From an uncultured Planctomycetota bacterium (lineage in GTDB: Bacteria; Planctomycetota; UBA11346), in assembly GCA_903902515.1 (NCBI GenBank), contig CAIUVD010000267.1, forward strand, positions 1 through 46,828: a stretch of 46,828 nt of DNA, in the 5' to 3' direction. Both the position numbers and the translations under genes were made by a program. The notes beneath the pieces were generated by a model. It ran no database searches. It was not told the origin of the DNA and saw only the letters and a program-made list of their open reading frames with translations. Positions 35,647-43,363 of this stretch are shown here, one piece after another. Each line of letters begins with the position of its first letter. The stretch's first letter is position 1.

Positions 35647-36867
35647 ATGCCGTTGCCCCCCATTCATGCCAGCCAATCCCTCGAGAACGTCCGCTACGAG
35701 ATCCGCGGCCCCCTGGCCCAGCGGGCCCTGGAATTGGAAAAGGCCGGCGCCGAGATCATCAAGCTGAATATCGGCAACCCGGGCATTTTTGGCTTCCGCG
35801 TCCCGGAGACGATGAAGCGCGCGATGATCGAGAACCTCGAACATGCCGATGCCTACACCCACCAGAAGGGCATCTTCCCGGCCCGGGAAGCGGTGGTCAT
35901 GCAGCAGCAGTCCCGGGGCGTCCTCGATGTCTCGGCGGATGATGTGTTCATCGGCAATGGCGTTTCCGAACTGATCCTGATCGCCCTGCGCGGCCTTTTG
36001 AATCCCGGCGATGAAGTGCTGATCCCCAGCCCGGACTATCCCCTGTGGACGGCGGCCACCACCCTGGCCCTGGGGAAGCCGGTCCACTACCCGTGCCCCG
36101 AAGCCAACGGCTTCGAGCCGGATCCCGCGGCGGTCGAGGCCCTGATCACCCCCCGCACCCGGGCCCTGGTGATCATCAACCCCAACAATCCCACGGGCGC
36201 GGTCTACTCCCGGACCTGCCTGGCCAAACTGGCGGACATCGCCGAACGCCACGGCCTGGTCATTTTCAGCGACGAAATCTACGACCAGATTTTGTACGAC
36301 GGCGCCCAGTTCACGCCCATGGCGACCCTCGCCCGCAAAACCCTGGTCGGCACCTTCGGCGGCCTGTCGAAGGTCTACCGGGCCTGCGGCTGGCGCGTCG
36401 GCTGGCTGTCCTTCAGCGGCCCCAAGGACCACGCCAGGTCCTATCTGGAGGCCCTCGATAAACTCGCCGCCCTCCGCCTGTGCGGCAACGTGCCCGGCCA
36501 GTGGGCGGTTCAGACCGCCCTCGGCGGCTACCAGTCGATCCATGACCTGACCAAACCCGGAGGCCGCCTGTTCGAAACCCGCCGAGCGGTGCTTGAGGGA
36601 GTCCGGGCCAGCCAGTTCCTGGATGCGGTGGTGCCCCAGGGAGCGCTTTACGCCTTTCTGCGGGTCAAGACCGACCGTCTTCCGAACTTCGACGACAAGG
36701 CCTTCGCCCTGGAACTTCTGGAGCGGAAACACGTCCTCATCACCCCCGGCCGGGGCTTTAACGTCCCCTACCAGGACCATTTCCGCATCACCCTTCTCCC
36801 GGATGACCAGGCCATGGCCACGGTCTTTGCCCGGATCGAAGACCTGCTGGCGGCCAAGGCCCTCTAA
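35647..36867 (+). CDS. alaA: Alanine-synthesising aminotransferase (AlaA-like)
   Basis: This 406-residue class I/II PLP-dependent aminotransferase resembles E. coli AlaA throughout: SLENVRYEIRGPLAQRALELE, IIKLNIGNPGIFGF, VFIGNGVSELILIALRGLL, PSPDYPLWTAATTLA, IINPNNPTGAVYS, FSDEIYDQILYD, FGGLSKVYRACGWRVGW (PLP Lys in GGLSK), and CGNVPGQWAVQTALGGYQSI. AlaA makes alanine from pyruvate and glutamate. ATG 35647 is the start that matches AlaA. It is divergent from the CLC-F gene, with a 97-nt shared promoter region. Confidence 0.93.
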   Translation: MPLPPIHASQSLENVRYEIRGPLAQRALELEKAGAEIIKLNIGNPGIFGFRVPETMKRAMIENLEHADAYTHQKGIFPAREAVVMQQQSRGVLDVSADDVFIGNGVSELILIALRGLLNPGDEVLIPSPDYPLWTAATTLALGKPVHYPCPEANGFEPDPAAVEALITPRTRALVIINPNNPTGAVYSRTCLAKLADIAERHGLVIFSDEIYDQILYDGAQFTPMATLARKTLVGTFGGLSKVYRACGWRVGWLSFSGPKDHARSYLEALDKLAALRLCGNVPGQWAVQTALGGYQSIHDLTKPGGRLFETRRAVLEGVRASQFLDAVVPQGALYAFLRVKTDRLPNFDDKAFALELLERKHVLITPGRGFNVPYQDHFRITLLPDDQAMATVFARIEDLLAAKAL

Positions 36868-36924
36868 TCCGGGCTCAAGCCCAGGCTTTTCATGCCGATG
36901 CTGGGGGTGACCCCGGGATCGACC

Positions 36925-37629
36925 ATGCGTATTTCGCCTTCCAACTTGTCGACGGCCTCGGCCCGGGCCTTCGTGCCCCCCACGGATCCGAAGCCGGCCG
37001 AGCCCGCCGTCAAAAAACCGACGGACCAGTTCACGCCCCAGACCCCGGGCCCCCTGGACCTGTTTCGGAAGTTGGCGGAGGCCGCTCGTCACCCGGCCCC
37101 AGCCGAGGGTGAGGCCACTCCCGCCCAGCCCCCAGCCCAGGGCATCGCCTCCCTGCTCGAAGGCATTTTCGGCATCAAAGTCGCCCGCCTCGAGCTGGGG
37201 AACTTCGCGACCAGCCACGATCTGGAGGAACAGGGCTCCGCCAGTCTGCAGGCCGGGCCCGCAGCCCTGGATTACGCCGGGTCCTACCACCGGATCGAAC
37301 AGACGCGGATGGCCGCTGAAGGCACGGTGACCACCACCGACGGCCGCTCCTTCACCTTCTCCCTCGACTATTTCCGCCACCAGGAGGTGGCCATCAATCA
37401 GGCGGTGAGCGTCCGCCAGGGCCCACCGCCGCCCGTGGATACCGGCATGGATCAGACCAAGCCCCCCCAGACCACGGCCGGGCCCAGCATTCTGGCGTCC
37501 CTGCGCTACCTGTGGAAACAGCACGAGGAATTCAACCTCCTGTCCGCCACCGGCAGCGCGAAATCGTGGCTCGGGCAGGCCTATGAAGCTCCCGCGAAGA
37601 CCGGGTCCACCGTCAACCTGACGGCCTGA
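36925..37629 (+). CDS. Hypothetical cytoplasmic protein
   Basis: The protein has 234 residues from ATG 36925; an alternative ATG is at 36892. No signal peptide or membrane helix is seen. The N-terminal third is Pro/Ala-rich. The middle holds DYAGSYHRIEQTRMAAEGTV and TTDGRSFTFSLDYFRHQEVA. This pattern (E-x-T-x2-x-A-x-G-x-V followed by DGR-x-h-x-F-x-h-D) recalls uncharacterised conserved proteins of Gammaproteobacteria, from memory only. The C-terminus contains ILASLRYLWKQHEEFNLLSA. Function is unknown. It lies 57 nt after alaA. Confidence 0.6.
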   Translation: MRISPSNLSTASARAFVPPTDPKPAEPAVKKPTDQFTPQTPGPLDLFRKLAEAARHPAPAEGEATPAQPPAQGIASLLEGIFGIKVARLELGNFATSHDLEEQGSASLQAGPAALDYAGSYHRIEQTRMAAEGTVTTTDGRSFTFSLDYFRHQEVAINQAVSVRQGPPPPVDTGMDQTKPPQTTAGPSILASLRYLWKQHEEFNLLSATGSAKSWLGQAYEAPAKTGSTVNLTA

Positions 37630-37697
37630 CCCCGGGGCCAGTGATCCCTTGTGACCCCACGGCACCACCCCAGGCTGGCCGCCTTCCTGGAGTCGCC

Positions 37698-38675
37698 GTG
37701 TCCTTGTCCCTGTGGTTGATCCCTTCGGTCGTGCTCGCCTTCAGCCTCGCGAGCATGGGCTACGTGTACCGGGTGCGGGGAACCGTCCGGTTCGCCAATC
37801 TGTCGGAGTACCTGCGCAAGGGCTGGCCAATCTTCGCCCCGCTCAACTGTCTGCTCTACGCCTGCACCCACAAAAGTGGACGGCCGCCAATCCTCAACAA
37901 CGCGGATTTCCCCGAGTACGAGGTGCTGCGGGAAAACTGGCAGACGATCCGCGACGAGGCCCTGAAGCTGAAGGAGATGGGCTTCTTCGAACAGTCGAAG
38001 GACACCTCCAACGTCGCCTATTACGATGTCGGCTTCCGGACGTTTGCCAAATACGGCTGGTCCAAGTTCTACCTGACGTGGTACGGCTACACCCACCACT
38101 CGGCCCAGGAACTGTGCCCCAAGACCGTGGAGATCCTGAAGCGGGTGCCCCAGGTGAACGGCGCGATGTTTTCCCTGCTTCCGGCCAATTCCATCCTGAC
38201 CCGGCACCTGGACCCGGTGGCCTCGTCCCTGCGCCTGCACATGGGCCTGGCTACACCTAACCAGGACGCCTGCTTTATTCAGGTCGACAACCAGACCTAC
38301 TCCTGGCGTGATGGCCAGATCCTCCTGTTTGACGAAACCTTCCTCCACCACGTCCGCAACGACACCGGCGACTTCCGCATGCTCCTGATGTGCGATGTGC
38401 GTCGGCCCCTGAATGGGTTTGGCCGGATCATCAACGCCGTCGTCCAGGCCGCCCTGGCGGTGAGCGTGGTTCCCAACACCAGCAAGGACCGCCGGGGTCT
38501 GGCCAATCGTTTGTTCCACGGCCTGGTGCCCTTCCTGGCCAAGACCAAGGCCCTCAAACAGACCAACCGGCCCCTCTACCTGTGCGTGAAGTGGGGCATC
38601 AACCTCAGCTTGATCGCCCTTGGTCTCGGGCTCCTGACTCTCGCCGCCTGGGGTATCTCGCGGCTTTTCGCCTGA
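37698..38675 (+). CDS. Aspartyl/asparaginyl beta-hydroxylase family protein (LpxO-like)
   Basis: The protein has 325 residues from GTG 37698, supported by GGAG six nt upstream; GTG 37641 would add 19 residues. An N-terminal membrane helix (SLSLWLIPSVVLAFSLASMGYVY) and a C-terminal one (LSLIALGLGLLTLAAWGIS) flank an Fe(II)/2-oxoglutarate domain. The domain has H-x-D in ILTRHLDPVA, then LRLHMGLA, ILLFDETFLHHVRN with the second His, and FRMLLMCDVRRPL with the 2-oxoglutarate Arg. This is the LpxO layout. LpxO hydroxylates the secondary acyl chain of lipid A at the inner membrane, so a lipid-modifying role is plausible. Substrate is not proven. Confidence 0.82.
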   Translation: MSLSLWLIPSVVLAFSLASMGYVYRVRGTVRFANLSEYLRKGWPIFAPLNCLLYACTHKSGRPPILNNADFPEYEVLRENWQTIRDEALKLKEMGFFEQSKDTSNVAYYDVGFRTFAKYGWSKFYLTWYGYTHHSAQELCPKTVEILKRVPQVNGAMFSLLPANSILTRHLDPVASSLRLHMGLATPNQDACFIQVDNQTYSWRDGQILLFDETFLHHVRNDTGDFRMLLMCDVRRPLNGFGRIINAVVQAALAVSVVPNTSKDRRGLANRLFHGLVPFLAKTKALKQTNRPLYLCVKWGINLSLIALGLGLLTLAAWGISRLFA

Positions 38676-38676
38676 A

Positions 38677-38732
38677 CCCAGCCCATGAAAAAAGCCCCGG
38701 CCAATCGGCCGGGGCTTTTTTCATGGGCTGGG
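38677..38732. terminator. Perfect 26-bp bidirectional terminator
   Basis: The 56-nt palindrome has 26-nt arms (CCCAGCCCATG, six A, GCCCCGGCC, and the exact complement) around a 4-nt loop AATC. It gives a GC-rich hairpin followed by six T on either strand. It begins one nt after the hydroxylase stop and ends one nt before the zwf stop, so it serves both convergent genes. Confidence 0.95.
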
Positions 38733-38733
38733 A

Positions 38734-40170
38734 TCAGCCCGTGACCCACCGGCCTTCGCACTCGCCGAACAGGTCATCGGCGGCCTTGGGCCCCCAAGTG
38801 TTCTTGGCGTAGGTGTGGACCGGGGTTTCCTGCATGGCGACCCGCAGGCTGTCGGCCCAGCGCCAGGATTCCTCGATCTCGTCCGAACGGATGAACAGGG
38901 CCTGGTCGCCGGCGATCACGTCCATCAGCAGGCGTTCGTAGGCGTCGGGATTGCGCTGATTGGGGAATTGCTCGTTATAGCCGAAGTCGAGCTGGGCCGG
39001 ACGGATGACCAGGCCCTGGCCGGGCTGCTTGACCTCGAAGCCCATGGAAATGCCCTCATTGGGCTGGATCCGCAGGGTGATGCGGTTCGGCCGCAGATGG
39101 CATTCCTGGTAACTGCCAAACAGGGTGTGGGGCGGCATACGAAACTGGACCGTGATGCTGGTGAAGCGGTCCGGCAGATGCTTGCCGGTGCGCAGCAGGA
39201 ACGGCACGCCACCCCAGCGGAAGTTGTCGATGAAGGTGCGAGTGGCGATGAACGTCTCGGTGTCGCTATCCGGGCGGACGCCGGGTTCGCTGCGGTAGCC
39301 CTCAAACTGGCCACGGACGATGTGCTTCCCGCCGTCCGGCATGTCCTCGAAGGAGCGCAGGGCATGGAGGACTTTAACCTTCTCATCGCGGATCGACTTG
39401 GCCTTGAGGCTCGAAGGCGGTTCCATGGCCACCAGGGCCACCAACTGCAGGAGGTGGTTCTGGAGGATGTCGCGAATGGCGCCGGAGCCGTCGTAGTAGC
39501 CGCCGCGGCCCCCTTCCATGCCAACCGTCTCGGCGACGGTGATCTGCACGTTTTCCACGTACTTCTGATTCCACAGGGGTTCAAAGAACGCATTGCGGAA
39601 GCGGAACACGAGCAGATTCTGGACCGTCTCTTTACCGAGGTAGTGATCGATGCGGTACAGCTGATTTTCGTGGAGGATCTTCAGCAGTTCGCCGTTAAGC
39701 ACCTGGGCCGAGGGCAGATCCATGCCAAAGGGCTTTTCCACCACCACCCGACGGCTGAGGCCGGTGGATTGGTCCAACAGGCCGACTAACGACAGGTTTT
39801 GGACGCTGGGCAGGAACAGTTCCGGCTTGATGGCGAGGTAGAAGACCCGGTGGGCCGGGCGGCCGGCAGCGGCCTCCAGGGCCGTCCCGAGGGCCTGGAA
39901 ATCGGCGGCGGTCTCCAGATGGGTCTGGACGTATTTGACATTCCCGAGGAACGTCTGCCACTTGGCGGCATCGGCACCCTTGGGCAGCAGGGCATTTTTC
40001 GCCAGGTGCTCGCGGAACGTCACGTCGTCCCACGGGCGACGGGCGACCCCGACCAACTGGATGTCATGGGGATAGAGGCCGTCCTGGAAGGCTGCGAACA
40101 GGGCAGGAACCAGTTTGCGGGCCGTCAGGTCGCCAGAAGCGCCGAGAATGATAACTTGGGTCAGTTCCAT
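38734..40170 (-). CDS. zwf: Glucose-6-phosphate 1-dehydrogenase
   Basis: This 478-residue enzyme oxidises glucose-6-phosphate to 6-phosphogluconolactone with NADP+, the entry to the oxidative pentose phosphate or Entner-Doudoroff route. Motifs are [19 protein letters not shown] (nucleotide binding), [30 protein letters not shown] (substrate site with the catalytic His and Lys) and [37 protein letters not shown] follows. No pgl or gnd gene is next to it. The C-terminal residues end right at the shared bidirectional terminator. It is transcribed from the region of two hairpins that follow the cold-shock gene. Confidence 0.96.
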   Translation of the reverse strand: MELTQVIILGASGDLTARKLVPALFAAFQDGLYPHDIQLVGVARRPWDDVTFREHLAKNALLPKGADAAKWQTFLGNVKYVQTHLETAADFQALGTALEAAAGRPAHRVFYLAIKPELFLPSVQNLSLVGLLDQSTGLSRRVVVEKPFGMDLPSAQVLNGELLKILHENQLYRIDHYLGKETVQNLLVFRFRNAFFEPLWNQKYVENVQITVAETVGMEGGRGGYYDGSGAIRDILQNHLLQLVALVAMEPPSSLKAKSIRDEKVKVLHALRSFEDMPDGGKHIVRGQFEGYRSEPGVRPDSDTETFIATRTFIDNFRWGGVPFLLRTGKHLPDRFTSITVQFRMPPHTLFGSYQECHLRPNRITLRIQPNEGISMGFEVKQPGQGLVIRPAQLDFGYNEQFPNQRNPDAYERLLMDVIAGDQALFIRSDEIEESWRWADSLRVAMQETPVHTYAKNTWGPKAADDLFGECEGRWVTG

Positions 40171-40212
40171 GACGGCCCAGCATGGGCCCCCTCTGCGGCG
40201 GCGCTATGCAAA

Positions 40213-40275
40213 AGCCCGCTAGCGGGCTATAGCCGAAACGAAGCAACCCCCGGTGAGAACACCGGGGGTTGCTTC
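40213..40275 (-). terminator. Two hairpins after the cold-shock gene
   Basis: The first, 40240-40275, is a perfect 16-bp stem (GAAGCAACCCCCGGTG) with a 4-nt loop. The second, 40213-40228, is the 16-nt palindrome AGCCCGCTAGCGGGCT, followed on the minus strand by TTTTGC. Both act in the direction of cold-shock gene transcription, before zwf. Confidence 0.75.
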
Positions 40276-40292
40276 ACCATCACCAAGGTCGA

Positions 40293-40763
40293 TCAGACCT
40301 GGGCAGCGGCAGCTTCGACGCCGTCGATCTCGCCGGGGGCGAGAACGCCCTTGGCGACCAGCAGGCTGATCAGGCGCTCCTGCTTACGGGCGATTTTTTC
40401 CAGCTCGGGGCTGGGGCCGACGGCCACCGGGGCCCGGGGGGCCGGACGGTCGAAGGTGCGGGGAGCGGGACGGTCGTACCCACGATCGTCGCCGCGATCT
40501 TCACCACGGTCGTAACCGCGATCGTCACGATCGTCGAAACGAGGGGCCTCCTTGCGGGGCTCCAGCAGGCCGACGGAAACCGCCTTCATGCCCTTTTCGC
40601 CGACTTCGAGTTCGTAGGAGACGCGCTCGCCGATGTTGAGGAAGCGGAACCCCTCCATCAGGATGTTGTTCTGGTGGACGAACAGGTCTTCACCACCCTC
40701 ATCGGGGGCGACGAACCCATACCCACGTTTGCGATCGAAGCGGACAACGGTGCCAGTAGCCAT
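40293..40763 (-). CDS. Cold-shock domain protein with Arg/Asp-rich tail
   Basis: This 156-residue protein starts at ATG 40763 with a strong Shine-Dalgarno (AAGGAG, 7 nt upstream). The first 68 residues are a cold-shock domain with RNP1 KRGYGFVAP and RNP2 DLFVHQNNI, which bind single-stranded RNA or DNA. The domain is followed by a low-complexity RDDRGYDRGEDRGDDRGYDR tract, which resembles the disordered tails of RNA helicases and RNA-binding proteins. A short helix at the C-terminus (PELEKIARKQERLISLLVAKGV) follows. Canonical CspA is about 70 residues, so the tail is an addition. Its own terminator hairpins follow. Confidence 0.9.
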   Translation of the reverse strand: MATGTVVRFDRKRGYGFVAPDEGGEDLFVHQNNILMEGFRFLNIGERVSYELEVGEKGMKAVSVGLLEPRKEAPRFDDRDDRGYDRGEDRGDDRGYDRPAPRTFDRPAPRAPVAVGPSPELEKIARKQERLISLLVAKGVLAPGEIDGVEAAAAQV

Positions 40764-40873
40764 GGAAAACTCCTTACAATGCTTTTCTGGGAGGGGAGAA
40801 GTTTGGAGGAAACCTTGACAAGGCAAGCGACTTCAACCGTTGCCTGGCTCAGGACTTCGACACGGTGCCGACC

Positions 40874-42616
40874 ATGCTGCAAGCCCAACGTCCCTGGCTG
40901 CGCCGTGAGGTCTCGACGGACGTCGTGGCTGAACTGGAGCACGACCTGCGGCTCTCCCGGCTGTCGGCCACCCTCCTGGCCCTGCGCGGGGTTCATGACC
41001 GTACGGCCGCCGAGGCGTTCATGGCCCGGCGTCTAGCCGATCTCCATAAACCCGAGCTGATGAAGGACATGGACATTGCCGCCCGGCGCCTGGCAAAGGC
41101 CATTGTCGGGCGCGAACGCATCCTCATCCATGGCGACTATGATGTGGATGGCAGCACCTCCGCGTCCCTGTTGCGGCTGTTTGTCCAGGCCTGCTCCCAC
41201 GACGCCGTGGCCTGGATTCCCCACCGCCGGATCGACGGCTATGGGCTTTCCGAGGCCAGCCTCCATGCGGTTCAGGAACATGACGCCCAGGTGATGATCA
41301 CCGTCGATTGCGGCATCGCCGACGGCGGTTGGGCCCAACGGATCGAGGAAACCACCGGTGCCACGGTCATCATCACCGATCACCACCTGCCCCAGGCCTC
41401 CCTGCCCCGCTGCACGGCGGTGTGCAATCCCAATCAACCCGGCTGCCCCTATCCCGATAAGCACCTCGCCGGGGTCGGTGTGGCCTGGAAATTGGCCTGG
41501 GCGACGGCCAAGATCCTGTGCGAGTCCGATAAGCTGACGCCAAAGTTGCGGGATTTCCTCCTCGACCACCTGGCCCTGGTGGCGGTCGGCACGGTGGCTG
41601 ACTGCGCCAGCCTGATCGGCGAGAACCGCATCCTCGTCCACCACGGCCTGAACGCCCTCAAGCGCACCCAGAACCACGGACTCCGAGCCCTCCTCGACCA
41701 GACCCGCCTGGGAGAGGACCTCTCCGCCTCGGATATCGGCTGGAAGATCGGCCCACTCTTAAATGCCGCCGGGCGGGTCGGGTCGGCCATGGCCAACATC
41801 CGTCTGCTGACGGCCACCTCGATGGCGGACGCCCAGGAAGTCCTCAAGGGCATCACGGAAGAAAACGAAGAACGGAAGCGTCTGACCCAGATCCTGACCA
41901 ACGATCTGATCGCCGAGGCCGAGCATGACCCCCAGTGGCGGGCCCGGGCGACCCTGGTCTTTGCCGGTGAAGGTTGGCACCAGGGCGTGGTTGGGATCGT
42001 CGCCAGTCGCCTGGTCGAGCAGTTCGGCAAACCGGCCTGCGTCATCGCCCTCGACACCGTGGGCGGCGGCAAGGGCAGCCTGCGTTCGATCCCCCAGGTC
42101 CACCTGGGCGAGGCCATCGACGCCTGCCGTGATCACCTGCTGAAGGGCGGCGGTCACGCCATGGCCGCTGGCCTATCGATCACCAAGGACCAGGTCCCCG
42201 CCTTCCGCAACGCCTTCGAGGACTACGTCAGTGGTCGTATTCCCGCCGGGAGTCTCGTCCAACGCACGGGCTATGACGCCGAGGCCTGCATCGCCGAACT
42301 TGATGCCGATTTCTTCGGCAGCCTCGACAGCCTGGCACCCTTCGGCATCGGCAACCCCGACCCGGTCCTGCATGTGGCCAAGGCGAGTTTTGTCGCTCGG
42401 CCCCGCCTCTTTGGCAAAGACGGTGACCACCTGAAGGGCGCCATCACCGACGCCGGCGGCGGCATGCGGGAACTCCTGGCCTGGCGAGCCGCCAAGCAGG
42501 CCCCGGCTTTCACCGCCAGCGGCAGCCGCTTCGACCTGCTGGTGAAGCCCCAGGCCGCCCGCTTCCGGGGCGAGATCCAGCCGCGCCTGGTGTTCGTGGA
42601 TGGGCAGACGGCCTGA
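40874..42616 (+). CDS. recJ: Single-stranded-DNA-specific exonuclease RecJ
   Basis: This 580-residue nuclease degrades single-stranded DNA 5' to 3' in recombination and mismatch repair. The DHH domain shows HGDYDVDGSTSASLLRLF (about residue 89), TVDCGIAD, IITDHHLPQ (about 168) and VAVGTVADCASL. The DHHA1 domain contains KGGGHAMAAGLSI (about 425), and a C-terminal OB-like part follows. The start is ATG 40874, or GTG 40865. From codon 326 onwards (nt 41849) the sequence is duplicated at the window end, with only synonymous differences. If that duplication marks an integrated element, the 3' part of this copy may have been supplied by the element. Confidence 0.95.
   Translation: MLQAQRPWLRREVSTDVVAELEHDLRLSRLSATLLALRGVHDRTAAEAFMARRLADLHKPELMKDMDIAARRLAKAIVGRERILIHGDYDVDGSTSASLLRLFVQACSHDAVAWIPHRRIDGYGLSEASLHAVQEHDAQVMITVDCGIADGGWAQRIEETTGATVIITDHHLPQASLPRCTAVCNPNQPGCPYPDKHLAGVGVAWKLAWATAKILCESDKLTPKLRDFLLDHLALVAVGTVADCASLIGENRILVHHGLNALKRTQNHGLRALLDQTRLGEDLSASDIGWKIGPLLNAAGRVGSAMANIRLLTATSMADAQEVLKGITEENEERKRLTQILTNDLIAEAEHDPQWRARATLVFAGEGWHQGVVGIVASRLVEQFGKPACVIALDTVGGGKGSLRSIPQVHLGEAIDACRDHLLKGGGHAMAAGLSITKDQVPAFRNAFEDYVSGRIPAGSLVQRTGYDAEACIAELDADFFGSLDSLAPFGIGNPDPVLHVAKASFVARPRLFGKDGDHLKGAITDAGGGMRELLAWRAAKQAPAFTASGSRFDLLVKPQAARFRGEIQPRLVFVDGQTA
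41849..42495 (+). repeat. recJ 3' segment, copy 1 of a direct repeat
   Basis: This segment aligns without gaps to 46182-46828. By hand count 24 of 647 positions differ (about 96% identity), and all 24 are synonymous. Just before it the two copies share GGGCATCAC (41848-41856) and then diverge abruptly upstream. Confidence 0.95.
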
Positions 42617-42646
42617 GAACTACCCATTCCGGCCAGCGCCAGCAGG

Positions 42647-43351
42647 TCATCGCTTAAACATCCTCCCACACTGGAGGCACATCCATTGCAGCGACCAATC
42701 CAGGAAAAGACCCGGGAAAACCATGGTATTGTATCTGATATTCCGGATAAGAATGAACGCAGAAATCCCCAAAGCGACCAAAGCGGCGGCGATTACCATC
42801 ATATTTCCCTGGTAACCATTTTGAGCGACCGACACATTTGAAAATAATCCAAGAGCGATACATGCTGCGATAATGCCCCATTTCAGGGGCCGCTTCAATG
42901 GTGGCGCTGCTATTGAAGCGAGATTTGTCACGGAAACACTCGTCGAAGCGCTGCCGCCAACGCCCACGCCAACGCTGCCTCCGCTACCAATTCCCACCCC
43001 AATGCCGGTTGAACGACCTTTCGTGTTCGTCACTCCGGAATGGTAAACCATCTCGCACCGCTGGATGTTGCCGGAACCACAATAGGGACATGCGAGTGCT
43101 GGCGAACTCATCGGAGTCAAAGGCGCGGAACTCGGTGGCAAAGCTGCCGCGACAACATTCACGCTCTCAGAGGACGGCTTCACCAGAGCCTTCACCGCTT
43201 CAGTTGGCAGGTCGTGGTACCAGTTGAATCCATCCGAGCTCCAACGGTGCTCACGGGACCAGGATGGGGACTCAATCAGTGACTTGAGTCGGGTAAGGGG
43301 AAAAGGGCCGGAAGTCTGGCCCTGGTGACGTACAAAAATATGGTCGCTCAT
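42647..43351 (-). CDS. GYF-like / split zinc-ribbon two-helix membrane protein
   Basis: This 234-residue protein begins with a GYF_2-like domain (HIFVRHQGQTSGPFPLTRLK, then HRWSSDGFNWYHDLP). CPYCGSGNIQRC (about residue 86) follows, then a Gly/Ser-rich stretch and two membrane helices (WGIIAACIALGLFSNVSV and MMVIAAALVALGISAFILI). At the very end is MCLQCGRMFKR. The two C-x2-C pairs probably form one zinc ribbon, so both ends would be on the same, cytoplasmic, side. ATG 43351 is 12 nt after the upstream stop. Its base composition is distinctly lower in GC (about 49% over 42661-42840) than the rest of the window, a sign of recent acquisition. Function is unknown. Confidence 0.75.
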   Translation of the reverse strand: MSDHIFVRHQGQTSGPFPLTRLKSLIESPSWSREHRWSSDGFNWYHDLPTEAVKALVKPSSESVNVVAAALPPSSAPLTPMSSPALACPYCGSGNIQRCEMVYHSGVTNTKGRSTGIGVGIGSGGSVGVGVGGSASTSVSVTNLASIAAPPLKRPLKWGIIAACIALGLFSNVSVAQNGYQGNMMVIAAALVALGISAFILIRNIRYNTMVFPGLFLDWSLQWMCLQCGRMFKR

Positions 43352-43363
43352 GGGACTCAAAAC

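Noticed and set aside
37641-37697. Longer start (GTG 37641) for the Asp/Asn hydroxylase
   Set aside because: The extra 19 residues are Pro-rich and unlike an N-terminus before a membrane helix, while GTG 37698 has GGAG at a proper distance.
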